DNA of 64,000 bases, from contig JADNRZ010000004.1 of NCBI GenBank assembly GCA_015501605.1, forward strand, positions 62,001 to 126,000, in the 5' to 3' direction. The position numbers were made by a program, and so were the translations under genes. How positions within the stretch are numbered: the stretch's first letter is position 1; each line of letters begins with the position of its first letter. This document shows, in pieces, positions 1 through 10,441 of the stretch. The DNA comes from Panaeolus papilionaceus (Eukaryota > Basidiomycota > Agaricomycetes > Agaricales). The notes under the pieces were generated by a model. The model was not told the origin of the DNA and did not search any database. It was given only the letters and a program-made list of their open reading frames with translations.

Positions 1-1555
1 TCTGCAATTTGAACGAAACAACGAAGCCTGGCATAGGAGGCAGGATATCTTGCAGGTTCATTCAATTATGTTCGCGGTCAGAAAGCAAGGAATCTAACAC
101 CGTTATTTTCAGTCAAAATGCCTGCCAACCTCTACATCATTTCCACACCTAGATGTATCGCAACACAGAGTGCCAGCTGTCCCAAGACGCGCCAGTCCTA
201 AACATTCCTCTGTCGGCCGCAGTATAAGACTATCGACCTCTGAACATACCCGCTCCATCATGCCCAAGGCTCATGGCAATCCCTCAGTTGTCGCGCCTCA
301 GACTATCGCTGAACCAAGGCATCGGCCAATCCCATCTCTCAACACAAACAACGCAAACTCAACACGTCAACCCTCAGCTTTCGACACCACGGCAAGTACC
401 TCTTCCAGTCCTACAAGTACAACGAGTACTGGAGAGGGGACAACACGGCCATCTCAAAGGGTGGGATCGTCATCCCTCGCCATTGCAGCACAGCAGCAGC
501 CAAACCCAAATACAGCGGCCGCAGAAACGTTTTACGCATCTAACCGAGCTATGCGTACAGACTCTCAAACCCCGAAGACCAGTACTCAAAGGATTGCCAG
601 ACGAAGAGAATTCGAATCACTATCGGATGCCAAAACACGACATCTCAAACTCTTCCGCGAACCCCCACCTTATTCTGCGTTACAAGGAGCGATTCGGAAA
701 GTTGTTGCTGCACGGGAAAGCCTTACCCAGGATACTGAACAAAAGCGGCGGCACCGTAACGATGTAAAGGCCAGAAAGGAGAAAGCAGTGATTGATTTGA
801 ATGGTGAGAAGGCCATGGGTATTAGGAAGAAAATGGAGACAAGTTTAATGGGGATGGTTGCTTCTCGGATGAATGGAGATGCCGCAGGAGGTGACACTGA
901 ACGACCACTGAAGCGCCGACGGGTCTCGGACCAAGGCACGCCATCCTTCGATTATGGCGGCCAACCCCTTGGCACAAACAAGAAACCCAATCCGTTTCGG
1001 CGACGCGGCGAAGTACCTTCCTTAGGACCTATCTCGGACCTCTCTCGTCCACAAGAAGGGGTAGAGTTGGATGACGATGAGATTTATGACAGTATCGAAA
1101 ACGACGACATCGACATTCGTGGAGGCGGCTCGGTTTTGACTAAAAATAAAAGCAGCGCCGACTCTGGATTACTCATTACATCTTCCAAACCCTCCGATAA
1201 ACGCCTCAAGCCGATATCGTCATTACCAATCCCAATTTTAACACCCGAAATGCAGCAAGAAGAATGGGCTAAAGAAGCGAAAGCACTAGGAATTACCGTG
1301 GACAAGCTTAAACGCATAGGGTTTGGATGGACATCAAACAAGAATAGACCAACGACCTGCGAGAACGCCGACGATAAGCGAGACTCGGGAGCAAGTACGA
1401 GCAGGAGCAATATCAATGGGACTCGGCAGCAGAGCAGCTCTGGCCGAGAAGATAAGCGAAGGAAAAGTACGGGTAGTTCGTCGTCACCGTCAATATTGTC
1501 CAAGAATTCCAAGGCAAAAACGGGATTTGATTGGAGTAACTGGGGAAAGAAGTAA
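1..1555 (+). CDS. Unrecognised Ser/Lys-rich, probably nuclear protein (3' part; 5' end outside window)
   Basis: I do not recognise this protein. The long exon 113-1555 is open well upstream of its first ATG (260). A good acceptor at 112, preceded by a CTAAC branch-like site, joins in frame to an open stretch at 2-55 followed by a GT donor at 56. The gene therefore probably starts left of the window and its first exons are missing. The product is low-complexity and Ser/Thr/Pro-rich at first, then has a Lys/Arg-rich, probably helical segment (around 640-860), a basic KRRR patch that could be a nuclear localisation signal, an acidic stretch, and a C-terminal segment with EEWAKEAKALGIT. The extreme C-terminus is again Ser/Lys-rich. 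A nuclear role is inference from composition only. If the upstream junction is wrong, translation would begin at ATG 260. Confidence 0.6.
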
Positions 1556-1678
1556 TAAAATATTGAATATTAATTATTTGAAATGCACGTGATCTAATAG
1601 TTGCATCATAGGTCGAATGAATTTTGGTTGAGTCCTGGTCCAACTTGAACTCTCTCTCAAAGGCTACATACATACAAC

Positions 1679-3929
1679 ATGTCTTCTCCTTCGACATCTG
1701 CTATACGTACAAGATTATCGGCTTCAACAAATTCTGCTTTTACTAGACATGTCCTTCGAAAATCACTAATTCGCAATAGATTTAACACATCAACCGCGTC
1801 TCATCATCATGGACATGCAGCCAATATGTCTACAAGCACAATCAACAACGCAGGTAGAATTACAAGGTCTCCAATAAGGAGATCGTCAACAGTACACCGA
1901 TATCACGACGAGTCTCATTCTCCAACAATACTACCTCCGGGAAACGTTCAAAGACCATACACATTTCATATTGGCGCGAGCTGGGCCGGAAAACCCGAAT
2001 ACGAACCTTCTCAACCCTTCAAAATTCCATTTCCATCAGACACCCTGATTGGAACCTGGAGAGATAAAATGCTTTCAAAGAAGAAAGCAGTCAAAAGTGC
2101 AGATGCAGGAGAAGATTTTTTCTTTGTGCAGGAAGTCAGTATCACATTTCTTTCCTTTTCAAAGTCGTCCAGCTCACTCGTCACCAATTACAGATGAGGA
2201 ATCGTTCAGTAAGCATACAATTCCTGGCATATTGTACTATACCCAAACCCCATGTTACTTGGTTAAAAATAGAACCAGAGGAAGCTAATTGAGCGTTTTC
2301 TTTCAATTGTCAGGGTGTCTCGTTTGGTGTGGCAGATGGCGTTGGCGGTTGGGTTGATAGTGGTGTCGACCCAGCCCTATTCTCCCAAGCCCTGATGTTC
2401 CATGCTCACCGATATTCCCGTAATGCTTGGGCTGGTGAGCCTGAAATAGATCCCACAATGGACTATGAAGAGCGTGAGCAGGTTGAAGGTTGGGAAATGA
2501 CCCCGTACGAGTGCCTCGACCTGGCATATGGTGGAGTGTTGAGGGAGAAATCTGTTCAAGCAGGTACGTTCCAACTTTCATAACCGCTTCATATGTCCCC
2601 CTTTCCGTTCGTGTGTTCTCTGCACATGGCAGGAAACATGAAGGCCTACAACATCCCTGCAACCCCAGCCCCACTTTTCCTCAACTCAGTTGTGCACATG
2701 CAAGTTAATCCAACATTTCTTCAGGTTCGAGTACGGCATGTATTATCAGTTTGAATGCATCATCTGGCCTTCTACGGTCCGCAAGGTGGGTCGTCTGTGA
2801 TCAATCGCCAATCTAGTGGGATGACACTTACCGTTTACATGTCTCCCTATCTTCTGGCAGTCTTGGTGATAGTGGGTACTCGATCGTTCGATCAACTTCC
2901 ATCCTTCATCGGCAGCGCTCTCAAACACATTTCTTCAATTGCCCAAAGTCAGTACCTTGAAGCACGCATTGTACTGCGTTTACCCCCTTTTGACAATCCC
3001 ACACTAATCCGTTTTTCTTTCATATCTGCTCGCCCCCTTGTCACTCTATTGGTTCTTTCTCGCCTTGCGAACTGGCCTAACTTTTCGCGTGCTCGTTCGC
3101 GACTGGAATTTGGGATATTATCTGTTCCTATTTGCAGACAACTAACGAAACTTCCGGCTAATGCAGGCCGCAAGTTTTCCAGAGCTTGTGTCGACTCACC
3201 AGCAGAAGCTGACACATTTGAGATGAAGTTGCGAGACGGGGATCTCGTAATAGCATATGTGAGCCTCTTTGCAACCTTTGTCTGCGGAGATCATGCCGCT
3301 TATAACGAATTTTTTCTCTTCACCGCCTTTAGACAGACGGCTTTTCCGACAATGTATTCCCCTCAGAAATGGTGACAATATGTTCGCTTGTAGCAAGAGC
3401 AGGTGGAAGTGAAGATGAACAAGTGCAAGCAATGGCTGATCGGATGGTGGAATACGCCAGGCGGTGCATGAAGAACAAAACACGGGTCAGCCCATTCGAA
3501 AGTGTGTAAATTTTCCACTCTTCTTTTCCATTTTGCTCCACTTGAAACCTGTCAGCCACCTCTCTGTGAATTGCTTCACAGAACTTGGACGACGTTTCAC
3601 TCGTCGCGATCATCATATGTTATGTTCCCCATCTGTTTTACTCTTATCTTTATTAACGGCCCTCATGCTCATGATATTTCCACTGTTGCAGGAGAGGCTT
3701 CTCGACAGGGCATGTATTTCCGAGGAGGGGTGAGTCCATCTGTCGCGTTCCTGATAGAGCGTTTAATAACGCTACATTCTCCCACTTCTTTTCCTGTTTT
3801 GAACGTTTTCAGAAAGAGGATGAGTAAGTCCCATCTGTCATTTTGTCACTCTTGCATCATCCTCCGTTGGCCTAACTTTTGCCCGACAGTGTCACAGTGA
3901 TTGTTGGACTGGTTCGCGAAACCTCATGA
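1679..3929 (+). CDS. PTC7: PTC7-type mitochondrial PP2C serine/threonine phosphatase
   Basis: This is a metal-dependent PP2C phosphatase of the Ptc7 branch; the yeast protein is mitochondrial and dephosphorylates coenzyme Q biosynthesis proteins. The N-terminus is Ser/Arg-rich, as expected of a mitochondrial presequence. PP2C signatures read across exons: GEDFFF, FGVADGVGGW (metal-binding Asp), SSTACIISLNASSGLLRSA, LGDSGYSIVR, DGDLVIAYTDGFSDN, and near the end EDDVTVIVGLV. Exons are 1679-2134, a 15-nt microexon 2194-2208 (MRNRS), 2314-2563 and several more; all phases agree through the TGA at 3927-3929. Reading through intron 1 meets a stop at 2195-2197, so its retention would truncate the protein. 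A CACGTG box lies at 1586. The family call is firm; mitochondrial location is inferred from the family and the presequence. Confidence 0.9.
2194..2208 (+). other. 15-nt microexon in PTC7
   Basis: It encodes MRNRS, is flanked by a TTACAG acceptor and a GTAAGC donor, and is phase 0 on both sides. It links GEDFFFVQE to GVSFGVADGVGGW in the PP2C core. Skipping it would keep the frame and delete five residues. Confidence 0.75.
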
Positions 3930-4308
3930 CTACACCGTCTTCCATCGTCACACCACTTCGCATATTGATACACCTGAACCTCAGCTCGCTGCCACTGTTA
4001 TAATGTTATTCCGATCGACGTCGAGCCATATTTTATTCCCCGCAGTGCTCTACATACCTACCTGATCTGCATTCTCGTCAAACATACTGGACCGCCTTAT
4101 AGACTTTATATCTACAATAGATCGCAAACTTGCTTCAAATTGTTTTCGAGGATTTGTCAGTACATTATTCATGTCATTTAATATTTCGTTAATAAAAACG
4201 CCAACTACCCCTTCCAAATCTGCCTATCGCCTCTGTGATAAGGGTTACAGATAGCGATAGGGTTTCCCCGATAGTGTTCTTGTCCAAAAAGAGTTGGCTG
4301 TGGTAGCT
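3930..4308. other. Intergenic, between the convergent PTC7 and DPP3 3' ends
   Basis: About 380 bases without a credible reading frame. It is T-rich and should hold the 3' UTRs and polyadenylation signals of the two converging genes. An AATAAA-like stretch (TTAATAAAAACG) lies near 4190. I see nothing else. Confidence 0.5.
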
Positions 4309-7300
4309 TTATAATTTCCGCTCAACGAAACTTTGAATGACCCCTGCAGCTGTGAGAGGGTATTCTTTCAAAATAACCTTGTCATTCTCCACAAACGAGT
4401 TGGGTTGAACAAAGATCTTCCGAGGCTGTGAAAGTAGAAAAGGTAGGCAAGAAATATTAGCTATGTTCACAAATTGTCCGATTGAGGGTTTCAAGACGCA
4501 AAACCAGATTCAAGGAGCGACACTTGAAACGTAACTGTAGATACATCGTTTGGAGGGCACCGATGATGAAAGATAACACATAGTCGACCGACTCGGATCG
4601 CGAGTGTGTGGTAAGGAACAAACCACATACCTGCTTCTTCTTCAATACGAGATTCCTGATCTCTCCTTCCCATCCTGAAATCGGTTTCGTAAGGGTGTTG
4701 TAAAACTCCCTGGCTCCTGCCGCATCTGCGGTGCTCTTGCGGACTTGGAGCTCGATTAGCAATTTACCAGCAGCTTCTTTCCCCTTTGACAAGACAAGTG
4801 CACGGTCGACCTAGCAGGGTACAAGGGGTTATCAAGAACCGTCTTCTAGTGCGGATACACAACTTACTCGAACGTATAGGTTTACAAGCTGACCACTGTC
4901 GTCTCGGACCTCTTCCAGACGGGCAATGCCCGATTTGATGAGATGTTGAGTGATACCCAATCTTCATTCAGATCAGTTAAAAGGATTGTTTCAGAGTCCA
5001 CACCGTGTACATACCGTGCTTGCATGTGGGCCTGACCGTGTTTCTTAGTTGCTGGATCATAAAACTCGAGCGCCCTCAAACCAGCTCGTGCCATGAGCAA
5101 AAAGGTAATATACTGAATATCCTCTATCTCTTGTGCATCGACATACTAAAGCGAGGGGTCAGCTGCCTGCATCGTGAATCCAAGAAAGGACTTGCATTGA
5201 ATATTTTGAGAATATCAGGGTTGCTAACAACTTCAAGGAGTCGAGGTATCGGTAAGGGCGTCCCGAATTCCGGAGTAATGAAGACTCACGATACAGTGCC
5301 ACAGTCTCTGCACGGCACTCCTCCATTGACGAAGAAACTTCACCAAGTACGGATCCAGGGCTCTGGCCAGGTTTGTACCACGATGTGCTGAAGGAGGGAA
5401 TCGATCAGCTCTCGGCAAACACGAGCGTAAACTGTAAAGTGTAAACTTGCATTGGTTTGCCAGTCAAGGGGTTGGTGATCTATAGAAGGTGGTCAACATC
5501 TACTAGTATGAAGAGCATTAGAACCTACCTTCTCAGGATCAAAGTTTTTCTTTCCGTCTGCATATTCCTCAAACAATTTGCCAGAACCGTGTCCGAGAAG
5601 CTCGTGATTTGCGACCTGCAACTCGAAAGCTCGACTGTCCCAAGCATTGTAAAGGTCAACATCATCAGGGTGGATGAAAGTCAATTCCTCGTCTAAGGAA
5701 CGCCGTCAGGCGGAACGTCATTTACGGCTGTGGTATACGCACTAGGGGCTTTCGCTGCTAGAATATTCTTGGATAGAAATGGTTTCATGTTCCTGCCATG
5801 CAGACCTACAGGAAACACTCACTGCCAATGAAACGTTTTTGAAGCCTGTTGATGCCCGAATGTCGAAATAGTTCTACACCAGTGGTTCAGTTCATCATCA
5901 CCATAAATTAAAACCATGCGACATACAGGGATCTATTAGTTGGTCGCGTGTTATTAGTCAAAGTGGTGAATGAATGGGGAGATTAGCTTACATTAATACC
6001 AGCGGGTATTCCTTAAGGGGCGAAGTCAGATTTATCTGAAACGATGTAATTCATGAAAATACGGCCCTACCTCCAGTGGCAAAAGAAACGACTTCCAGTG
6101 CCGTGAAGTCTGGCTTGCGGAACACATCCACCTCAAAATCGGGGCCCCAAGGCAAGACTTTGATAAGATCCGGAGCATTATTGACGAGAGTCTCATACTT
6201 GGCGCTCAGGGTTTTGTTAACGATGGCAGTAAAGCCTGGTAGAAAGCATGGTGCATCAGCAACTAGGCGACAGGAGTCAAAAGCGTGGACAACCTTCCCA
6301 TTCGGCTCGGCCTCCATAAGGGTCGACGTAAGTCTCAATAAACTACGGACGATGAGATCTTATGGTCATATGCACACCACCGTTGACGTACCCCAATGTA
6401 GGATTCAACGACAGGACCAACATCCTTCACCCAGTAAGTGGACCCTTCTTTGTGGTCGTCGATGGATCCTGTTTCAAACCTGATAAAGGACAATGTAAGT
6501 GGAGGATGAAGTCAAGGTAAAGGACGCAGGTGACGCACGAGCGGATATAGGCCTCGATCATTTTAGACTGATTCTCGTTGGCTGTATATTTGTGAGCCTA
6601 AAAAAAAGTAAAGATGTTCATGCTGGCGCCGGTGTTGGTCATCGTTTTGGGTGCGTACCTCCTTTAAATACTTGACGACTTTGCTGAGGTCCTCTGAGAA
6701 ATCACCATACTGGACAGTCAACTTAGCCTTGCTGCCTTGAGCATCAATCTCGTGAAGAGCAGGAGGTTGGGTGCTGGCAGATGCGATCAAGAGAGTGAAG
6801 TCGTTGGGACCGTTTTTCAAAACACTGTTGACAGCAGATAAATCAAGGTCATGTTGGATGTTGAGGTGTATTCACGCACCGAGTATTGAGGACGTCAATG
6901 CCAATTTTTTCAGCAGCACTTTGAACAGCAGCAACCTCGTCATCGTTAATGACTTCGCCGAGATAGTAGTTAGAAATGTGGCCTAGGTTACGTTTGCCAA
7001 TGAACAAGCTGGACTCGGGATTGAGAGCATATATGTGATCCTTCAACTAGACGAAAAAAAGAAAAGAAAAGCATTAGTTGGGTGTACACATGTAAGAATG
7101 CGATACTTACATTGTCCCACAACGCCTGAAGTTTATCCTTGTTCGCCGATTGTGCAATGACATTTTCAAACTTCTCAGGCGAGATTCGAGGGATGATTTT
7201 CGTGAACCCGAATGACTTGAAGTTGACCAAGTTACTGAGCACCTAAAAGTAGACATGTCAGCGTGTTTCGACAGCATTGCCATTAGTTCTATCTATATAT

Positions 7301-7771
7301 ATGACGTTTTTGAGGGCAGTTTACCTGGCTGGTGTATTGCAATAAGCTCTCCCAATCTTCGGATGACAGCTGCGAGTCACTCTGTAACTTGGACACGTCG
7401 GCGAAATTGCCCTGAGCGTCGGTGAAGGTCAAAATAAGAAGATCGTAGAGATCTCTGGCCCGGGTTGTCCATTGACCTGATAGAGTGATGACATGGGGAT
7501 TCCCCGTCAGATGAGGTTGTTTGTAAATGCGATCATTGAAGAAGCAAGTACCTTGGATGATGCGAGCACCAGCCCAAGAGGCTAAAGCAAGAAAGTGAGC
7601 ATATTTCTTTTCCTTTTCACTATCGATATAGTTTAGAAAATGGTATAAATTGGACAGATTGGATGCCACTCACGTAAGTTGCTCGAAAGATTTTGCTACG
7701 TCGAGACTGCAAACAGGGGCGAAACGATCAGCCAGGAAACGTTCGGCTTGTATAGCAGCAGTTGTGGACAT
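4309..7771 (-). CDS. DPP3: Dipeptidyl peptidase III (M49 zinc metallopeptidase)
   Basis: This cytosolic zinc exopeptidase removes dipeptides from the N-terminus of oligopeptides. Family M49 is defined by the zinc site HELLGH, here encoded at 5589-5606 on the minus strand, and by the second motif EECRAE, at 5306-5323, which supplies the third zinc ligand. Both are intact. The N-terminus [20 protein letters not shown] starts at ATG 7771-7769 and joins by a phase-2 intron to [20 protein letters not shown], as in fungal DPP III. Many short introns interrupt the gene. The C-terminus, ending [10 protein letters not shown], stops at 4309-4311. Neighbours are unrelated: convergent with PTC7, tandem with the TPR gene upstream. 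No deletion or missing catalytic residue is seen. Confidence 0.93.
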
Positions 7772-8443
7772 TGGTTTAAAATGCTGACAGTGTAGATTTG
7801 TTGTTAATCTTGAACGATAAAGATGCTTGCGAGAATAGATAAATCTGTTTGGTGATATGATTGTCGTCTTGTATAGCTCCTGCCGGAGGAGGGATCGTCC
7901 GGCTCTTAACGTCCGGTTCTGTAAATATATGAATCAACAAGAAAGGGAAGTCAACTTGAGAATTCAATAAGCTGACGTGATCTACATATTCACATACTCA
8001 CACCGTTATTATTGCACACAACACGATGTCTTTATAATTAAAATACCCACAAGCTTTTATTGCTTTACACACACAAAATTGTGCAGTATTCTAGTCAAGT
8101 AGTACGTTCAAAATGTCTTGTTTTCCATTTCATTTCATCCTGTCAAAGAGTCAACAACTTATATCACTGGTCTGAGGGTACAGCCCCCAAGTATCTCAAT
8201 ATCAACTTGATACCTGGTTCTCAAATCAGACTTCGCACAACTGTTGTTCGCTTCTAACGTTTTAATTAAAAGAACACGACCCTCTCACATGGAGCTAGGA
8301 AAATCAAGAATCTATTCCCCATGTCCTTGGCTGGGCGCTGAAGATAGCACTTTCGCAACAATCACGGACCTGAAATGGTGCAAATTTCTTCTGCACACAT
8401 GACTGTTAATACATATGCATAGATGTACGGGAGGAATAATACT
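7772..8443. other. Intergenic: DPP3 upstream region and 3' side of the TPR gene
   Basis: About 670 bases, AT-rich, with no convincing coding frame. A 63-codon minus-strand open frame lies just upstream of the DPP3 start (7776-7967), but its composition and unrelated frame point to 5' UTR or promoter. I see no RNA gene. Confidence 0.5.
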
Positions 8444-9973
8444 TCAGCTTTTTTTAGAGGGGGTTTGAGAATTCAACCGTTCAAAGTTGTTTTTGTAAAT
8501 CCGCCAGTCCGACTCCAACGTACTGTCGGCAGCTTCTTGGATTCCATTCGAATTCGTTGATCCCGCCCAAGCCATAGCCTGCTGGAAACACTCCAAGGCT
8601 CTCCCTGATTTACTCCCTTCATGGGATTCATGCAGAACACCCAAGAGGTTCCAGGCTTCGGCCGCTGTTCTCCTGGCATCACGTAGTAGAACATGAGCAG
8701 GTTTATTCATAGAACGAGAGGATTCATAAACCGAGAGCAGCTTTTCACTGCTCGAGGGAATTGCCGTCGAATGTTGTGATGCTTCTCCATTTTGTCCATC
8801 TGTCAACATTCGGGCAACTCGTCCGGATGATTCCGCTGCGGACTGGAGGTACTGAGCCGACACGCTCCACTTGCATTTTTGTGCATATAAAACTTCTGCA
8901 AGGTGGATTGAAAAAAGTGATGATCTCTGAAGAAGGTACAATGCATGCAGGGCTTGGGGTGGTGTTGACGAGGCAAACGATTCGGGCGGATGAATTGAAC
9001 GAAGTAGATCGAGAGCTGACTCCTCGAGTTGTCGGGCCTCCCTTAGTCGATTATGTCTTGCAAGGTATGCGGATTTCGAAACGAGGGTCGAAAATAGAAC
9101 GCGTTGCAGTAGTGGTGATCGTGGCACAGAGAGAGTTGAGGAGTTGACAGCAGGTTGCCGTTCCTGAGCTATGTTTGTCGCAATGTTCCACCATTCCTGG
9201 GCCTCTGTGTCCAAACCTAGCCGTTCATTTATATCCCCCAGCTTCCACGATATAAAACCGCGATAACTGGCGTCTGGAAGATCTTTCCATGCTCTGGAAT
9301 ATTGTTGTTTGGCTTCGTTCCAATATTGGGGCTCCATCTGCTCGAGAACCAAGGCATGTTGTAGACGAAGCTGAGGAAGGGTTTCTGGATGAAACTTTGG
9401 AGCTGTATTTTCAGCTTCTATGAATTCAATAGCAGCGCGTAAATATTTCTCCGTGGTGAGCAAGCGGGCGTCAACGATCTTGTAGGTGGGTTGAGAATAT
9501 TTGTCCGAAGTAGAGTTTGAATGTAGATTCGCATTTGTGCCGAAATCCCATTCTGATGCGCCCCATGCTGCATGAATAAGATGTCGGACTCGGTTTCTTA
9601 GCTCGGGGTCTGTACCGCCACGAGAAGGATCACCAGTCCAGTAAGTTGCGAAATCCCAGCCCCATTGCTTTACTTCTTCATCTGATTCAGGGGACATAGC
9701 CATATGTTCAGTATACAAATGGGTGAGTTCATACGCCGAAGCAATTGATGCAGCTAGAAGAGCAACCGCAGCAAGAGAGTATTTGAAAATCCGATGAGGC
9801 CTAGATGAGGAGGGTTTCGGTGATGTTGAACCGCGTGGTGTTATTGCGGGCGCTGCTTGATTGTTTTTTAGATGCCTCGTTGAAGCAAAGGACGGAATAC
9901 TAGATAAAAAAGCAACATGTTTTGTGCGTGGTGCATGAGGTGTTGTTAGGTAGAATAAAGATCTCTTGAACAT
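8444..9973 (-). CDS. Membrane-anchored TPR protein, Mgr3-like (probable mitochondrial inner membrane)
   Basis: A single uninterrupted exon of about 509 codons when started at ATG 9973 (MFKRSLFYLTT). I prefer this start because the following residues are basic, hydroxylated and lack acidic residues, as in a mitochondrial presequence; the open frame upstream is promoter-like. One hydrophobic segment (YSLAAVALLAASIASAY) follows around residues 65-85. The rest is soluble and alpha-helical, with TPR-like repeats such as ALVLEQMEPQYWNEAKQQYS, YRGFISWKLGDINERLGL and AEAWNLLGVLHES. One membrane anchor plus TPRs on a mitochondrial presequence matches yeast Mgr3, an adaptor of the i-AAA protease. That identity is inference from architecture. 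It shares a 468-bp upstream region with the divergent GH5-like gene. Confidence 0.65.
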   Translation of the reverse strand: MFKRSLFYLTTPHAPRTKHVAFLSSIPSFASTRHLKNNQAAPAITPRGSTSPKPSSSRPHRIFKYSLAAVALLAASIASAYELTHLYTEHMAMSPESDEEVKQWGWDFATYWTGDPSRGGTDPELRNRVRHLIHAAWGASEWDFGTNANLHSNSTSDKYSQPTYKIVDARLLTTEKYLRAAIEFIEAENTAPKFHPETLPQLRLQHALVLEQMEPQYWNEAKQQYSRAWKDLPDASYRGFISWKLGDINERLGLDTEAQEWWNIATNIAQERQPAVNSSTLSVPRSPLLQRVLFSTLVSKSAYLARHNRLREARQLEESALDLLRSIHPPESFASSTPPQALHALYLLQRSSLFSIHLAEVLYAQKCKWSVSAQYLQSAAESSGRVARMLTDGQNGEASQHSTAIPSSSEKLLSVYESSRSMNKPAHVLLRDARRTAAEAWNLLGVLHESHEGSKSGRALECFQQAMAWAGSTNSNGIQEAADSTLESDWRIYKNNFERLNSQTPSKKS

Positions 9974-10441
9974 GAATGAATGAATGGAAAGAGGTTTAGT
10001 CTTTGGAGTGTGATAGACTAGTGAGAAGTGATTTGTCATCAATTTAACTGTCAAGACTCTAACCAAAACCCTGATGAAATCTTTTCCCCCCCGGTTCGGA
10101 GTGCGGCTCAACGGAATCATGATAATAAAAAAGGTACAACTATTGGACGCGCTCTTTCTCCTACTGATAGACATAAATAGGGAAATAATTTTTAAAAAAG
10201 AATAGAAAAAAATAAACGACCGTCATGTTCGGGTGGTGAACACATGTTCATATCCATATCACTGCCGTTATACTGACACATATTCGGTTCTTTGGTAAAT
10301 TTGTGCTGTCCCTGTATTGCACACACACACACAAGACAAATCATGCGAATTTAATTCCGATTGGTCATATATACTAGGTCCCCCGTTCAGACCGTCCGCT
10401 TTGCGCCCCTCCCTTCTCAATCGCACTTACCGTCCTTCAGC
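9974..10441. promoter_or_regulatory. Divergent promoter region between the TPR gene (-) and GH5-like gene (+)
   Basis: The 468 bases separate two divergent start codons. On the plus side there is a (CA)n run at 10320-10333, an ATTGG (inverted CCAAT) at about 10360 and a TATA-like ATATATAC at about 10366-10373, some 70 bases before ATG 10442. These positions suit the GH5-like gene. Function is inferred from spacing only. Confidence 0.4.

Noticed and set aside
170..259. GTG-initiated N-terminus of the first gene
   Set aside because: Fungal nuclear genes start at ATG. The frame is open upstream because it continues an exon beginning at 113, joined to an exon at the window edge.
7776..7967. 63-codon minus-strand open frame upstream of DPP3
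   Set aside because: It is not in frame with DPP3, has no recognisable motif, and sits in the expected 5' UTR/promoter.
9974..10174. 67-residue N-terminal extension of the TPR protein
   Set aside because: The frame is open, but the residues look like translated promoter; the ATG at 9973 opens a good mitochondrial presequence.
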